Shown: positions 17,505-28,384 of the stretch, piece by piece
How the letters are laid out: each line of letters opens with the position of its first letter
Numbering within the stretch: the stretch's first letter is position 1
Source of the DNA: Enterobacter mori
Lineage (GTDB): Bacteria > Pseudomonadota > Gammaproteobacteria > Enterobacterales > Enterobacteriaceae
Direction of reading: 5' to 3'
Assembly (NCBI RefSeq): GCF_025244905.1
Contig: NZ_CP104285.1
Span: forward strand, 2,604,001 to 2,668,000
Length of the DNA: 64,000 nt
Notes under the pieces: generated by a model
What the model was told of the DNA's origin: nothing
Databases searched by the model: none
What the model saw: only the letters and a program-made list of their open reading frames with translations
Translations under genes and position numbers: made by a program

Positions 17505-18116
17505 ATGACCCGACTGATTCGCCTGCTGCCGCTGGCGGCACTGGTTCTGACCGCGTGTACTGTCACCCAACCAAAAGGCCCGGGCAAAAGCCCTGATTCA
17601 CCGCAGTGGCGTCAGCACCAGCAGGACGTCCGTAACCTGAGCCAGTACCAGACCCGCGGCGCTTTCGCTTATCTCTCTGACGAACAAAAGGTTTATGCCC
17701 GCTTCTTCTGGCAGCAAACGGGCCAGGACAACTATCGCCTGCTGCTGCTGAACCCGCTGGGCAGCACCGAACTGGAGCTTATCGCCAAACCGGGCGAAGC
17801 GCAGATCACCGATAACAAAGGCCAGCACTATACCGCGACCGATGCCGAAGAGATGATTGGCAAACTGACCGGGATGCCTATCCCGCTCAACAGCCTGCGC
17901 CAGTGGATCCTCGGCCTGCCGGGTGAGGCAACAGACTACCAGCTTGACGATCAATACCGTCTCAGCCAGGTGAACTACACTCAGAATGGCAAGACCTGGA
18001 AAGTGGTGTACAGCGCCTATGACAGCAAGAGTAAACCGTCGTTGCCGTCGAATATGGAGCTGACGCAAGGTAGCCAGCGCATCAAGCTGAAAATGGACAA
18101 CTGGATCGTTAAATGA
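17505..18116 (+). CDS. lolB: Outer-membrane lipoprotein receptor LolB
   Basis: 203-residue lipoprotein that accepts lipoproteins from LolA and inserts them into the outer membrane. Signal peptide with lipobox LTAC (Cys18), then residues TV, which do not include the Asp inner-membrane retention signal. The body matches E. coli LolB closely, including the C-terminal [10 protein letters not shown]. Its stop overlaps the ispE start (ATGATGA). Confidence 0.95.
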   Translation: MTRLIRLLPLAALVLTACTVTQPKGPGKSPDSPQWRQHQQDVRNLSQYQTRGAFAYLSDEQKVYARFFWQQTGQDNYRLLLLNPLGSTELELIAKPGEAQITDNKGQHYTATDAEEMIGKLTGMPIPLNSLRQWILGLPGEATDYQLDDQYRLSQVNYTQNGKTWKVVYSAYDSKSKPSLPSNMELTQGSQRIKLKMDNWIVK

Positions 18117-18982
18117 TGACCCACTGGCCCTCTCCGGCAAAACTGAACCTGTTTTTATATATCACCGGCCAGCGTGCTGACGGTTATCACACCCTGCAGA
18201 CGCTGTTTCAGTTTATTGACTATGGCGACACGATCGCCATTGAGCTGCGCCAGGATGGACAGATTTGTCTGCTGACGCCCGTTGAAGGCGTGGCGCATGA
18301 GGACAACCTGATCGTGCGCGCCGCGCGTATGCTGATGAAAGCCGCAGCGGAATCGGCCCGTCTGCCCGCTGGAAGCGGTGCAGATATCCGTATCGAGAAG
18401 CGTCTGCCGATGGGCGGCGGACTGGGCGGTGGTTCATCTAACGCCGCGACCATACTGGTTGCGCTGAATCATCTCTGGGGCTGCGGGCTGTCAAAGGACG
18501 AACTGGCAGCCTTAGGCTTGACGCTGGGGGCTGATGTCCCGGTGTTTGTTCGCGGTCATGCGGCTTTTGCCGAGGGCGTTGGCGAGCTCCTCACGCCGGT
18601 CGACCCGCCGGAAAAATGGTATCTGGTTGCCCACCCTGGCGTGAGCATACCAACGCCGGTCATCTTTAAAGATCCTGACCTGAAAAGAAATACCCCGGAA
18701 CGGTCAATAGAAACGTTATTAAATTGTGAATTCAGCAACGATTGCGAGGATATCGCAAGAAAACGTTTTCGCGAGGTTGATGCGGTGCTTTCCTGGCTGT
18801 TAGAATACGCGCCGTCGCGCCTTACGGGTACAGGGGCCTGTGTCTTTGCTGAATTTGACACCGAATCCGCCGCTCGTCAGGTGCTTGAGCAAGCGCCGGT
18901 TTGGCTGCATGGTTTTGTAGCACGCGGGATGAACACCTCCCCCCTACAGCAGACCATACTGGCGCAGACTGAGTTTCGGTGA
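18113..18982 (+). CDS. ispE: 4-diphosphocytidyl-2-C-methyl-D-erythritol kinase IspE
   Basis: GHMP kinase phosphorylating CDP-ME in the MEP isoprenoid pathway. [12 protein letters not shown] substrate motif (about residues 8-19), ATP-binding [13 protein letters not shown] (about residue 101) and C-terminal [12 protein letters not shown] are intact. Two adjacent ATG codons (18113, 18116) give 289 or 288 residues; E. coli has 283, the difference being a longer C-terminus here. Translationally coupled to lolB. Confidence 0.95.
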   Translation: MMTHWPSPAKLNLFLYITGQRADGYHTLQTLFQFIDYGDTIAIELRQDGQICLLTPVEGVAHEDNLIVRAARMLMKAAAESARLPAGSGADIRIEKRLPMGGGLGGGSSNAATILVALNHLWGCGLSKDELAALGLTLGADVPVFVRGHAAFAEGVGELLTPVDPPEKWYLVAHPGVSIPTPVIFKDPDLKRNTPERSIETLLNCEFSNDCEDIARKRFREVDAVLSWLLEYAPSRLTGTGACVFAEFDTESAARQVLEQAPVWLHGFVARGMNTSPLQQTILAQTEFR

Positions 18983-19032
18983 CAACGTCACCCTGTTCCA
19001 GACGTTGCATCGCGCTCTTTAATACACCGCCT

Positions 19033-20055
<1,023 letters not shown>

Positions 20056-20068
20056 TCGAACACGGCCG

Positions 20069-20094
20069 AAAAACCCGCTGCGGCGGGTTTTTTT
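20069..20094 (+). terminator. prs terminator
   Basis: AAAAACCCGC(TGC)GGCGGGT-type stem followed by seven T, 14 bases after the prs stop. Confidence 0.9.
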
Positions 20095-20179
20095 GTTTAT
20101 AGTGTTTATTTGTATGACTTATGCCTCCTTCACCTGCCATTCATATGACAGATGATGCGCACACGGATGATAGATAATT

Positions 20180-21859
20180 GTGAAAAACGTAACCTCCTCA
20201 CATGTTCTGCCCTTTCGCGCCCTCATCGACGCCTGCTGGAAAGAGAAGTACACCTCGTCACGCTTTGTACGTGACCTGATTGCCGGGATCACCGTCGGCA
20301 TTATCGCTATCCCGCTGGCGATGGCGCTGGCGATTGGCAGCGGCGTCGCGCCGCAGTACGGGCTGTACACCTCGGCCGTTGCCGGGATAGTCATTGCCCT
20401 GACGGGCGGCTCGCGCTTCAGCGTCTCCGGCCCGACCGCCGCCTTTGTGGTGATCCTCTACCCGGTTTCGCAGCAGTTTGGCCTGGCAGGCCTGCTGGTC
20501 GCCACCCTGATGTCCGGCGTCTTTTTGATTCTGTTTGGTCTGGCCCGCTTTGGGCGGCTGATCGAGTACATCCCCCTTTCCGTGACGCTGGGGTTCACTT
20601 CAGGGATTGGTATCACTATCGGAACCATGCAGATCAAGGATTTCCTCGGCCTGCAGATGGCTCATATTCCTGAGCACTATTTACAGAAAGTGGGTGCGTT
20701 GTTTATGGCGCTGCCGACCGCCAACCTGGGCGACGCCGCCATTGGGATTGTGACGCTGGGCACGCTGATTGTCTGGCCTCGTCTGGGGATCCGTCTGCCG
20801 GGCCATCTTCCCGCGCTGCTGCTGGGCTGCGCTGTGATGGCTATCGTCAATATGTTCGGTGGTCATGTCGCGACCATCGGTTCACAGTTCCACTATGTTC
20901 TGGCGGACGGTTCACAAGGTAGCGGCATTCCGCAGCTGTTACCGCAGCTAGTGCTGCCGTGGGACATGCCCGGCTCCAGCTTTACCCTAAGCTGGGATTC
21001 CCTGCGTGCACTGCTTCCCGCCGCGTTCTCGATGGCGATGCTGGGGGCGATTGAGTCCCTGCTCTGCGCGGTGGTGCTGGACGGTATGACCGGCACCAAA
21101 CACAAAGCCAACAGCGAGCTGGTCGGTCAGGGATTAGGCAACCTCGTCGCGCCGTTCTTCGGCGGTATTACCGCAACGGCAGCCATCGCCCGTTCTGCGG
21201 CAAACGTGCGCGCGGGGGCGACCTCACCCGTTTCGGCGGTGATCCACTCCGTGCTGGTGATCCTCGCCCTGCTCATTCTTGCTCCGTGGCTCTCCTGGCT
21301 TCCGCTCTCTGCAATGGCGGCGCTGCTGCTGATGGTGGCCTGGAACATGAGTGAGGCGCACAAGGTGGTGAACCTTCTGCGTCGCGCGCCGAAGGACGAC
21401 ATCATCGTGATGCTGATCTGTATGTCGCTGACCGTGCTGTTCGATATGGTTATCGCCATCAGCGTCGGGATCGTACTGGCGTCCCTGCTGTTTATGCGCC
21501 GTATTGCGCAAATGACGCGCCTTTCCCCGGTTAACGTCGAGGTGCCTGACGATGTGCTGGTGCTGCGCGTGATTGGCCCGCTGTTCTTCGCTGCGGCGGA
21601 AGGTCTGTTTAGCGATCTGGAGTCCCGCCTCGCGGGCAAACGGATTGTGGTACTGAAGTGGGATGCCGTCCCGGTACTGGATGCAGGCGGCCTGGATGCC
21701 TTCCAGCGCTTTGTGGCACGCCTGCCGGAAGGCTGTGAGCTGCGGGTGAGTAACCTGGAATTCCAGCCGCTGCGCACCATGGCGCGGGCGGGCGTGCAGC
21801 CGATCCCTGGCCGACTCTCCTTCTACCCTAACCGTGAAGCCGCGCTAGCGGATCTGTGA
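20180..21859 (+). CDS. dauA: C4-dicarboxylic acid transporter DauA (SulP family)
   Basis: 559-residue inner-membrane SulP/SLC26 transporter, formerly YchM, importing succinate and other C4-dicarboxylates at acidic pH. About 14 membrane segments, the SulP signature near residue 80 ([16 protein letters not shown]) and a C-terminal cytoplasmic STAS domain (about residues 440-555, [13 protein letters not shown]). GTG start at 20180 gives the E. coli length exactly. Its 3' end overlaps the convergent regulator gene by 15 bases. Confidence 0.94.
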   Translation: MKNVTSSHVLPFRALIDACWKEKYTSSRFVRDLIAGITVGIIAIPLAMALAIGSGVAPQYGLYTSAVAGIVIALTGGSRFSVSGPTAAFVVILYPVSQQFGLAGLLVATLMSGVFLILFGLARFGRLIEYIPLSVTLGFTSGIGITIGTMQIKDFLGLQMAHIPEHYLQKVGALFMALPTANLGDAAIGIVTLGTLIVWPRLGIRLPGHLPALLLGCAVMAIVNMFGGHVATIGSQFHYVLADGSQGSGIPQLLPQLVLPWDMPGSSFTLSWDSLRALLPAAFSMAMLGAIESLLCAVVLDGMTGTKHKANSELVGQGLGNLVAPFFGGITATAAIARSAANVRAGATSPVSAVIHSVLVILALLILAPWLSWLPLSAMAALLLMVAWNMSEAHKVVNLLRRAPKDDIIVMLICMSLTVLFDMVIAISVGIVLASLLFMRRIAQMTRLSPVNVEVPDDVLVLRVIGPLFFAAAEGLFSDLESRLAGKRIVVLKWDAVPVLDAGGLDAFQRFVARLPEGCELRVSNLEFQPLRTMARAGVQPIPGRLSFYPNREAALADL

Positions 21860-22903
21860 GTCACCAGATGCAGAGAAACGTCTCTGCATCATCACCCCGA
21901 TAGCCTGCTGGAGCCACCCAAGTACGGCAGGCGTCATCCATGTTCCCTTCATCAGATGCGGCTCCTGCTGCATGGCCACACGAAACTTTTGCTGGGTCTC
22001 CGGGTTCGTACCCGCGTACGACTGGAACAACGCCAGCCAGTTTTCGGCAAGCTTTTGCGCCTCTTCAGAGGTGGGGTCGAGATTTTCCCGCTGCGCCTGG
22101 TGCACTTTTGCCACCAGCGGCGGCCACTCCATCATGCGGTCAAAGTAGTGTTTCCGGGTAAAAGCCATCTCTTCGGCAGAGAGATATTTCCCCCAGATAA
22201 TAAGTTTCGATTCGGCAAACGCCCGCGTAATGTAATCGGTCATCTCCGGCGTAATGCCGGTCTGCACCTGCATCTGCGGTTCAACGCTGTGCATTTCGTT
22301 CAGCCGGGTGAGAAATTCCGGCTTGCCTGCCGTGTCCTGCTCCAGACGTTCCATCCAGCGCGTCGCCAGGTCCATCGCCCGCGCGTCCGTAACGGGTATA
22401 TGTTGCTCCAGAAGCGTTTTGGCCTCTGCAACCAGCCCTGACCATATAGCCGCCAGCGCATCCTTCTTCACCGCAAACGGCAACTGCTGTAACTCTTCTT
22501 TGCTAAACCAGCGATCGTACATATTCATTAACTCCAGAGTCTGTAGCCAGGATTCCAGATCCGGCGTCGCATCGTCGATAAGCCCGGTCCGCAGCTCCAC
22601 CAGCCGGTCGCGCAGCGTATGTATGCTGCGCAGCTGTTTATCCAGCAGCGTGATTTGCGCATCGAGTAACTCGGTTAACGACAGCGACGCCTGTTCCAGA
22701 AAATCCCTGATTTCAGCAAGTTCCAGCCCCGCTTTTGCCAGCGCCTGGATCATGTGCAGACGCTGGACATCCGCCAGGTTGTAAAGCCGGTAACCTGCCG
22801 CGCTTCTGGCAGAAGGCAGCAACAAACCTGTTTGCTCATAGTGGTGCAATGTCCGCACGGTGATCCCGGCACGTTTCGCCAGCTTACCCACCTGAATCAA
22901 CAT
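21845..22903 (-). CDS. MerR-family regulator with TipAS ligand-binding domain
   Basis: 352 residues. An N-terminal MerR winged helix ([24 protein letters not shown]) is followed by a dimerisation coiled coil to about residue 120 and, in the C-terminal part, a TipAS-like drug-binding region (about 230-330; [22 protein letters not shown]). In TipA this domain binds thiopeptides; the ligand here is unknown. E. coli has no gene between dauA and ychH, so this is an insertion specific to some lineages. No obvious efflux or target gene is adjacent; the target may be its own promoter or distant genes. Confidence 0.85.
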   Translation of the reverse strand: MLIQVGKLAKRAGITVRTLHHYEQTGLLLPSARSAAGYRLYNLADVQRLHMIQALAKAGLELAEIRDFLEQASLSLTELLDAQITLLDKQLRSIHTLRDRLVELRTGLIDDATPDLESWLQTLELMNMYDRWFSKEELQQLPFAVKKDALAAIWSGLVAEAKTLLEQHIPVTDARAMDLATRWMERLEQDTAGKPEFLTRLNEMHSVEPQMQVQTGITPEMTDYITRAFAESKLIIWGKYLSAEEMAFTRKHYFDRMMEWPPLVAKVHQAQRENLDPTSEEAQKLAENWLALFQSYAGTNPETQQKFRVAMQQEPHLMKGTWMTPAVLGWLQQAIGVMMQRRFSASGDSQIR

Positions 22904-23022
22904 AACTGCTCCTTTTCTTTGCCAGTGACGCCACTCTGGAGCCTTACGTTACGTGAGGGTCAACCTTTGATGCAAAAAAAACGACCCCATGGGAGTCGTT
23001 TCGGTATTCATTCGTCCTGGCA

Positions 23023-23298
23023 CTAGCTGTGCTTATGCTGGTCTCGACGGCAGCGTTTATCGTAATGGCGCACCCACCAGTATTTATCACAGACTTCCTC
23101 ATGTCCGCTCACACGTGCCCCGGCGAGCCACAATACCGCACCAAGGAAGATGCTCAGTACCGCGCCATGCGCGAAGTATTGCGGGAGATCAAGCTGCGGC
23201 AGCTGGTTTAAAATGGAATAACCCACGCCGACGACCATCACGAACAGTCCCAACCCCATTAGCACGTTACCGAGCATCGAAGCGTTTTTGCGTTTCAT
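23023..23298 (-). CDS. ychH: YchH stress-related inner-membrane protein
   Basis: 91 residues with two membrane helices (about 8-28 and 43-62) and a basic C-terminus ending DQHKHS. Matches E. coli YchH in length and position between dauA and pth. In E. coli it is CRP-activated and linked to stress tolerance and biofilm formation; the mechanism is unknown. A class II CRP promoter is visible upstream (separate entry). Confidence 0.9.
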   Translation of the reverse strand: MKRKNASMLGNVLMGLGLFVMVVGVGYSILNQLPQLDLPQYFAHGAVLSIFLGAVLWLAGARVSGHEEVCDKYWWVRHYDKRCRRDQHKHS

Positions 23299-23355
23299 AT
23301 GTCACCTCCGGAACTTTGGGTTGTCAGGGGAAAACCCCCTAATCCTTGTGTGTAA

Positions 23356-23402
23356 AGTATAGACAACGCCCCTTTTTTGAGTTGCGTCAATGATCACAAT
23401 TA
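23356..23402 (-). promoter_or_regulatory. ychH promoter with class II CRP site
   Basis: On the minus strand TATACT (23356-23361) is a good -10. A CRP-like site TGTGA-N6-ACGCA lies upstream within 23381-23402, centred about 41.5 bases before the inferred start, the class II position. No good -35 is present at the usual distance, consistent with CRP dependence. Confidence 0.65.
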
Positions 23403-23508
23403 CAGATAACTCCCAAACAAAAGTTTACAAATAAGACATTGAACAGCTTGAAATTCTAATTGTTCAAACCAGAAATTATTCGTATTTCGCTGCGAAGATC
23501 GCAGAATT

Positions 23509-23537
23509 TTGTCAAGCGGCGCGCCAGACAGTAAACT
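23509..23537 (+). promoter_or_regulatory. Sigma-70 promoter of pth
   Basis: TTGTCA (23509-23514), 17-base spacer, TAAACT (23532-23537), ending 35 bases before the pth GTG. Confidence 0.6.
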
Positions 23538-23572
23538 ACGCGCCAGATCTGGAACCCATTAGGAATTGAATC

Positions 23573-24157
23573 GTGACGATTAAACTGATTGTCGGCCTCG
23601 CCAACCCGGGCGCAGAATATGCGGTCACCCGCCACAACGCCGGGGCATGGTACGTCGATCTGCTGGCCGAGCGGTTACGTGCTCCCCTGCGTGAAGAACC
23701 TAAATTCTTCGGGTATACCTCACGTATCAACCTTGCTGGCGCGGATGTTCGCTTACTGGTGCCCACCACCTTTATGAACCTGAGCGGTAAAGCCGTGGCG
23801 GCAATGGCGACGTTTTATCGCATCAATCCGGATGAAATTCTGGTGGCTCACGATGAGCTGGATCTCCCACCCGGCGTGGCAAAATTCAAACTGGGCGGCG
23901 GGCACGGTGGCCACAACGGTCTTAAAGACATCATCAGCAAGCTGGGCAATAACCCGAATTTTCACCGTTTGCGCGTCGGAATCGGCCATCCGGGCGATAA
24001 AAACAAAGTTGTCGGTTTCGTACTCGGTAAGCCCCCGGTTTCTGAGCAGAAACTGATTGACGAAGCGGTGGACGAAGCGGCGCGCTGCACTGAAATCTGG
24101 CTGAAAGACGGGTTAACCAAAGCGACAAATCGCTTACACGCTTTCAAAGCGCAATAA
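23573..24157 (+). CDS. pth: Peptidyl-tRNA hydrolase Pth
   Basis: 194-residue essential enzyme that frees tRNA from prematurely released peptidyl-tRNA. Catalytic-site residues are present: Asn in NPGAEY, His20 in TRHNAG, Asn68 in TFMNLSG, Asp93 in HDELD, and [16 protein letters not shown] start with AGGAAT upstream gives exactly the E. coli length. A short GC hairpin and T-run (24161-24179) follow and may attenuate read-through into ychF. Confidence 0.96.
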   Translation: MTIKLIVGLANPGAEYAVTRHNAGAWYVDLLAERLRAPLREEPKFFGYTSRINLAGADVRLLVPTTFMNLSGKAVAAMATFYRINPDEILVAHDELDLPPGVAKFKLGGGHGGHNGLKDIISKLGNNPNFHRLRVGIGHPGDKNKVVGFVLGKPPVSEQKLIDEAVDEAARCTEIWLKDGLTKATNRLHAFKAQ

Positions 24158-24283
24158 TCCGCCCGATCAGGCTTTTTTACCGCGCGTCATGCGGGTTACG
24201 TGTATAATAGGCGTAGTTATTTACTTTTCATCAATCGGTTATCGTTAACGGATTGATTATCAAGAGATTAAGGTGATTTAGAA

Positions 24284-25378
24284 ATGGGATTCAAATGCGG
24301 TATCGTCGGTCTGCCAAACGTGGGCAAATCCACCCTGTTTAACGCGCTTACCAAAGCGGGTATCGAAGCGGCGAACTTCCCGTTCTGTACCATCGAACCT
24401 AACACCGGCGTTGTGCCAATGCCGGATCCGCGTCTGGACCAGCTCGCGGAAATCGTGAAGCCGCAGCGCATTCTGCCAACCACCATGGAGTTCGTCGACA
24501 TCGCGGGCCTGGTAAAAGGCGCATCCAAAGGTGAAGGCTTGGGTAACCAGTTCCTGACCAACATTCGTGAAACCGAAGCGATCGGCCACGTTGTGCGCTG
24601 CTTCGAGAACGACAATATCATCCACGTGAACAACAAAGTGGATCCGGCTGACGATATCGACGTCATCAACACCGAGCTGGCGCTCTCTGACCTCGACACC
24701 TGCGAACGCGCGATTCACCGCGTGCAGAAGAAAGCCAAAGGCGGCGACAAGGACGCGAAAGCGGAACTGGCTGCGCTGGAAAAATGTCTGCCACAGCTGG
24801 AAAACGCGGGCATGCTGCGCGCGCTGAAAAACCTGACTGAAGAAGACAAAGCGGCGATCAAATACCTGAGCTTCCTGACCCTGAAGCCAACCATGTACAT
24901 TGCCAACGTTAACGAAGACGGTTTCGAAAACAACCCGTACCTGGACAAAGTGCGTGAAATCGCAGCGGCTGAAGGTTCTGTGGTTGTGGCTGTGTGCGCT
25001 GCCGTTGAATCCGACATCGCTGAGCTGGACGACGCCGACCGTGAAGAGTTCATGGCCGAGCTGGGTCTGGAAGAGCCGGGCCTGAACCGCGTGATCCGCG
25101 CGGGCTATGAGCTGCTGAACCTGCAGACCTACTTCACCGCTGGCGTGAAAGAAGTGCGCGCGTGGACGATCCCTGTCGGTGCTACTGCGCCTCAGGCTGC
25201 TGGTAAAATCCACACTGACTTCGAGAAAGGCTTTATTCGTGCGCAGACTATCGCGTTTGAAGACTTCATCACCTACAAGGGTGAGCAAGGCGCGAAAGAA
25301 GCAGGCAAGATGCGTGCGGAAGGGAAAGATTACATCGTTAAAGATGGCGATGTGATGAACTTCTTGTTTAACGTTTGA
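24284..25378 (+). CDS. ychF: Redox-regulated ATPase YchF (OLA1/Obg family), intact copy
   Basis: 364 codons for a cytoplasmic P-loop ATPase of the Obg/OLA1 group that binds the ribosome. G1 motif GLPNVGKST (residues 8-16) is present; the NxxE variant G4 (NVNED, about 207-211) explains ATP rather than GTP specificity. A C-terminal TGS domain (about 280-360) ends [18 protein letters not shown] at 24203-24208 may be its own -10. This gene is the left border of the rhs toxin-tip array, and fragments of its 3' end recur at 27270, 29525 and 31406. Confidence 0.96.
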   Translation: MGFKCGIVGLPNVGKSTLFNALTKAGIEAANFPFCTIEPNTGVVPMPDPRLDQLAEIVKPQRILPTTMEFVDIAGLVKGASKGEGLGNQFLTNIRETEAIGHVVRCFENDNIIHVNNKVDPADDIDVINTELALSDLDTCERAIHRVQKKAKGGDKDAKAELAALEKCLPQLENAGMLRALKNLTEEDKAAIKYLSFLTLKPTMYIANVNEDGFENNPYLDKVREIAAAEGSVVVAVCAAVESDIAELDDADREEFMAELGLEEPGLNRVIRAGYELLNLQTYFTAGVKEVRAWTIPVGATAPQAAGKIHTDFEKGFIRAQTIAFEDFITYKGEQGAKEAGKMRAEGKDYIVKDGDVMNFLFNV

Positions 25379-25394
25379 TTTGTTTTTAATGAAG

Positions 25395-25423
25395 AAAATC
25401 CACGCTTTGGCGTGGATTTTTTT
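25395..25423 (+). terminator. ychF terminator
   Basis: AAAATCCACGC(TTTG)GCGTGGATTTTTTT: a perfect stem with both A- and T-runs, so it acts in either direction. Copies recur after the ychF scars at 29935 and 31487. Confidence 0.9.
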
Positions 25424-25435
25424 GCGCGTAATCTA

Positions 25436-25909
25436 TCAATAGATAACTAATTTGCCCGCTGGCCAAGTACCTGACCATCCACAGGGCATATGCCCAGCTT
25501 CATAAACATTAATTAATCCGTCAAAAAAGAATGGCTTTTGTAGTAAAGAACTATACGCATCTTCAAGCAAGTAATTCACAAGGTCCCATTTTAAGTTCTC
25601 AGTCATTGAGCCTTTCTCAGACTCCGGGAAGGTTATTTTCGGAATAATATCATACTCCACAACTTTCTTAGCTTCTTTGACCAAAGAGTTCCAGCATTGA
25701 TATTTGTTAGTGTGTTTTTTTGCGAGATAACCCGTTATTTCATTACCAGCCTCTAGGGTGGCACTTTCCCATTCATCGCTATTCAAGCCTTTTATAAATA
25801 AGCTAAGGGACTGAGCCTGGATAACCCCGGGGAGTGTCGTCGCCACACCAAGGTTAACAAACCAATTAATTTTATTTAACCTGTCCATTGCTAACTGGGA
25901 TATTTTCAT
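25436..25909 (-). CDS. Putative immunity protein of the SHH-nuclease Rhs tip
   Basis: 157-residue soluble, mostly helical protein with no signal peptide. I recognise no family by sequence. Its ATG overlaps the stop of the upstream toxin-tip frame by 4 bases, the normal layout of an Rhs tip and its immunity gene. The DNA is much more AT-rich than ychF or the rhs core, as is usual for exchanged tip cassettes. Inferred to bind and neutralise the SHH nuclease in the cytoplasm. It is the last gene of the oldest-looking module, next to intact ychF. Confidence 0.7.
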   Translation of the reverse strand: MKISQLAMDRLNKINWFVNLGVATTLPGVIQAQSLSLFIKGLNSDEWESATLEAGNEITGYLAKKHTNKYQCWNSLVKEAKKVVEYDIIPKITFPESEKGSMTENLKWDLVNYLLEDAYSSLLQKPFFFDGLINVYEAGHMPCGWSGTWPAGKLVIY

Positions 25910-26355
25910 GTTTTAACCTGATTTATTCTTCCTGGGATCCTAGGTACGTTCATGCCACCAAGCGCACCATGCTGTATTCGATTTTGAATACTATACCTGA
26001 CAGCTTCTTTCACCTGATTTGCTGGTAATCCTGCAGCCTCCAGTGAATGCTTCAACGCCTGAGTATATTGGAGATTGGAAGGCATTTCTCGGTATGAAGC
26101 TCCGCCTTTCCTGAATTGATTCCAAAACTGTTCTAAAGATTTATGCGCTTCATAGTGCGGAGTTCCTGGTTGAGTAAATGCATTACCTTCTAATTTGATC
26201 GCTGCTCCACTATTAGTAGGAATAATGTCACGGAATGCAGCATCCTGGTTTAAATGATGTGATTGTCCAGGGCGTAAGTCATTTTTTAAACTACCATGAG
26301 GCCCTAAAATCGGACCATCTTCAGTAGACTTGCATTTCAACCCCCACGGATCCAC
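25906..26355 (-). CDS. Orphan Rhs C-terminal toxin, SHH-type HNH/EndoVII nuclease
   Basis: About 143 residues follow the core end motif DPWGL. The motif [17 protein letters not shown] and the later H-Y-E-A-H match the Tox-SHH group of HNH/endonuclease VII-fold nucleases in polymorphic toxins. The frame given here begins at the GTG of the VDPWGL codons, but there is no ribosome site; in its original state it was the tail of an Rhs protein. A 64-base deletion in the adjoining core fragment puts it out of frame with that fragment, so it is probably silent unless it recombines back onto a full rhs gene. Confidence 0.8.
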   Translation of the reverse strand: MDPWGLKCKSTEDGPILGPHGSLKNDLRPGQSHHLNQDAAFRDIIPTNSGAAIKLEGNAFTQPGTPHYEAHKSLEQFWNQFRKGGASYREMPSNLQYTQALKHSLEAAGLPANQVKEAVRYSIQNRIQHGALGGMNVPRIPGRINQVKT

Positions 26356-27265
26356 CCACCCCAGCGCATTTGGCGCATACTGGTAAAGGTTTATCCCCCC
26401 CGCCAGCCCTATCGGGTCCTGCTGCGTAAACCGTCCGCAGTCCGGGTCGAAATACCGGAACAGATTGTAGTGCAGCCCTGTCTCACGGTCCAGGTATTGC
26501 CCCAGGCGCTGTTCACTCCTTCCCAGCGCACCTGCCCTTCGATATCCGTCATCCGCTCCGGCGTGCCGTTCGGCTGGCAGTGGAACCAGAAAATCTCCGG
26601 CGTTTCCACGCCGTCAATACGCGCCAGTGGGTCATAGCTATCCTGGTCGCTGTAAACGTAGGTGAGCGGCACGTCTCCGTGCAGCTCCTGCAGCAGGCGG
26701 AACCCTTCCCAGATAAACCGGGTGGTAACCGGCTTGCCGGTTGGCTGATCGCCCAGCATCTGCTGGCGCGTTTTGCTGATGCGTCGCCCGAGCGGATCGT
26801 AGCGGAAGCTGACCTGCGTTTGCGGCCTGTTACGGTCCCGCGGCTGGCTGATAACCTCCGTCAGGCGATGTTCGCCGTCATAGCTGTAGTGCCAACGAGT
26901 CTGACGGTTATCTTTCTCCACGGTGCGGCCATGAATGTCATAACGCCAGCGAATACTGTTCAGCTGCGTCAGGCGGTTGGGCGTGATCTTCTCAGCAGAT
27001 CCGTCGAGCGGGTTCACATCCCAGCGCCACTGCTCCTGACCGGGCAGCGTGCCGACCTGAACCAGCAGGCGCCCGGCGCTGTCGTACTGCCAGCGGCGGG
27101 TCCAGCGGCGTGGCGACGGGCGCTGGGCGCTGGGCGTTACTGGTGAAGACATCCCGGCGATGCAGGCGCCTAAGACAGTCGTACTCGCTGCGGGTGGTCA
27201 GCAGTCATGGGTCGGCAGTTCTCACGGTGGAGTTCGTCGCAGGCATACTGATAGTCTGTCGAGAG
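26340..27265 (-). pseudogene. Decayed rhs core fragment (module 4, next to ychF)
   Basis: Encodes the last part of the YD-repeat core, clearly homologous to 32400-33470 of the intact rhs gene (e.g. [37 protein letters not shown]). Relative to the other copies it has lost 64 bases near 26500 between two TTGCCCC direct repeats, which shifts the frame before the toxin. The 5' part (27140-27265) is further scrambled, with small deletions. No start codon or promoter is evident. At about 27265 it joins a ychF 3' fragment. Confidence 0.85.
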
Positions 27266-27269
27266 CATG

Positions 27270-27375
27270 GTGAACAAGGCAGGAAGCTGGAAAATGCGTG
27301 CCAGAGGGAATGATTACATAGTTAAAGATGGCGAAATGCTGAACTTCTTGTTTAACGTTTGGTTTGTTTTGAAGG
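27270..27375 (+). pseudogene. ychF 3'-end scar 1
   Basis: About 100 bases matching the last codons of ychF (compare 25275-25378): GGTGAACAAGGC, then ATGCGTGCC.GAGGGAA, GATTACAT.GTTAAAGATGGCGA and CTTCTTGTTTAACGTTTG. Several substitutions and small gaps; the stop codon TGA has become TGG, and the terminator hairpin is not preserved. It joins rhs core sequence on the left and a dead TPR immunity gene on the right. Confidence 0.85.
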
Positions 27376-27389
27376 GAATAATTTACTGC

Positions 27390-27835
27390 TCTTACGCCGT
27401 CTTACGCAGATAGAACTCAAGCTATTTTTTAGGTCTATCCTGTAAAGCATGCTCTTTGCCGTAGTTATAAGTATCGTTAAAATATTTATCCGCTTCCTCG
27501 AATTGATTGAACTCATAACAGACCATGCCGAGATCGATTAAGGATGCCATGTCTATACCCGATCCACGTGTCCGCAATGTTGTCTCTCCCCATTTATTTG
27601 CCTCAGCATATCCGCGAGATCAAAATATACACTTTACATGCAGACAGAGAACCGGTTGGCGAGCTCCCATTCGAGCTTTGGCTCAGGGAGAGCTTGCCAG
27701 GTTTTTTGGTATTTATTGCTCTAAAGACTCGGCGTATTTTTTATCATCGTGAAACTTCAACAAAGGAGATACTTTCAGATTGAATTTTATGGTTTCAAAG
27801 CCCTTTTATGGAACAATGTTTCTTGATTGGAAATT
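27390..27835 (-). pseudogene. Dead copy of the TPR immunity gene
   Basis: This stretch aligns along its whole length with the intact TPR-type immunity gene at 29981-30424 but carries many substitutions and frame-breaking gaps (for example near 27605, 27710 and 27760), so no long frame remains. No toxin tip of the matching type remains beside it; only a few bases resembling the end of the GH-E toxin frame follow (27825-27860). It marks a former module whose toxin was deleted or replaced. The remaining bases to 27907 hold no gene. Confidence 0.85.
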
Positions 27836-27907
27836 CTGGCATTTTTCATCCGCAACCCTTGTTCGGGTCTGCTGCGTTACCCTAAGATCCTCCATATATA
27901 CTAAATT

Positions 27908-28384
27908 TTAATCTTTCCAATCTATGTATATACCGCAATCAAAAGATCTTTCATTTGATTGCACTGTTAGCTCACCCCATTCAAAATTCCATTTAACTCC
28001 ATAAGGGGGGGTGCTTATCTTTACCATTTTCTTTTTCGTGATTTTATTTTGAATCCATTCTGTCAAACGCCTTTCTTCATCTTTAAGGTTTTTTAACGAT
28101 GCTCTAAGCTCCCAATCTTTAAGTGTTTGATAGAAATCCCCATCTTTACTTGTAAGAAAAAGAGATGAATTAAATGAAAAAACAGCTGGTCTAAACTCCA
28201 CAATAAAGTTCTGACCTTCCCATTCAATATCATCTTTCGCAAAATAAAACTTACCTATCTTGGTGAATTCAGAATGGGTTTTGTAAAATTCAGAAGAAGT
28301 AAAATTTTCAAAAGAACTAAGTTCAACAGTGTAGCCATCAATTTTAACACTTCCATCTTTAAAATTTAATGTCATTTTTTTCAT
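27908..28384 (-). CDS. Putative immunity protein of module 3
   Basis: 158 residues, soluble, beta-rich at the start (LNFKDGSVKIDGYTVELSSF) with a charged helical middle (DWELRASLKNLKDEERRLTEWIQNK). No signal peptide. I recognise no family. The ATG overlaps the stop of the adjacent toxin-tip frame (ATGA), and the DNA is very AT-rich. By position it is the antidote to the tip at 28381-28795. It appears intact. Confidence 0.65.
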   Translation of the reverse strand: MKKMTLNFKDGSVKIDGYTVELSSFENFTSSEFYKTHSEFTKIGKFYFAKDDIEWEGQNFIVEFRPAVFSFNSSLFLTSKDGDFYQTLKDWELRASLKNLKDEERRLTEWIQNKITKKKMVKISTPPYGVKWNFEWGELTVQSNERSFDCGIYIDWKD

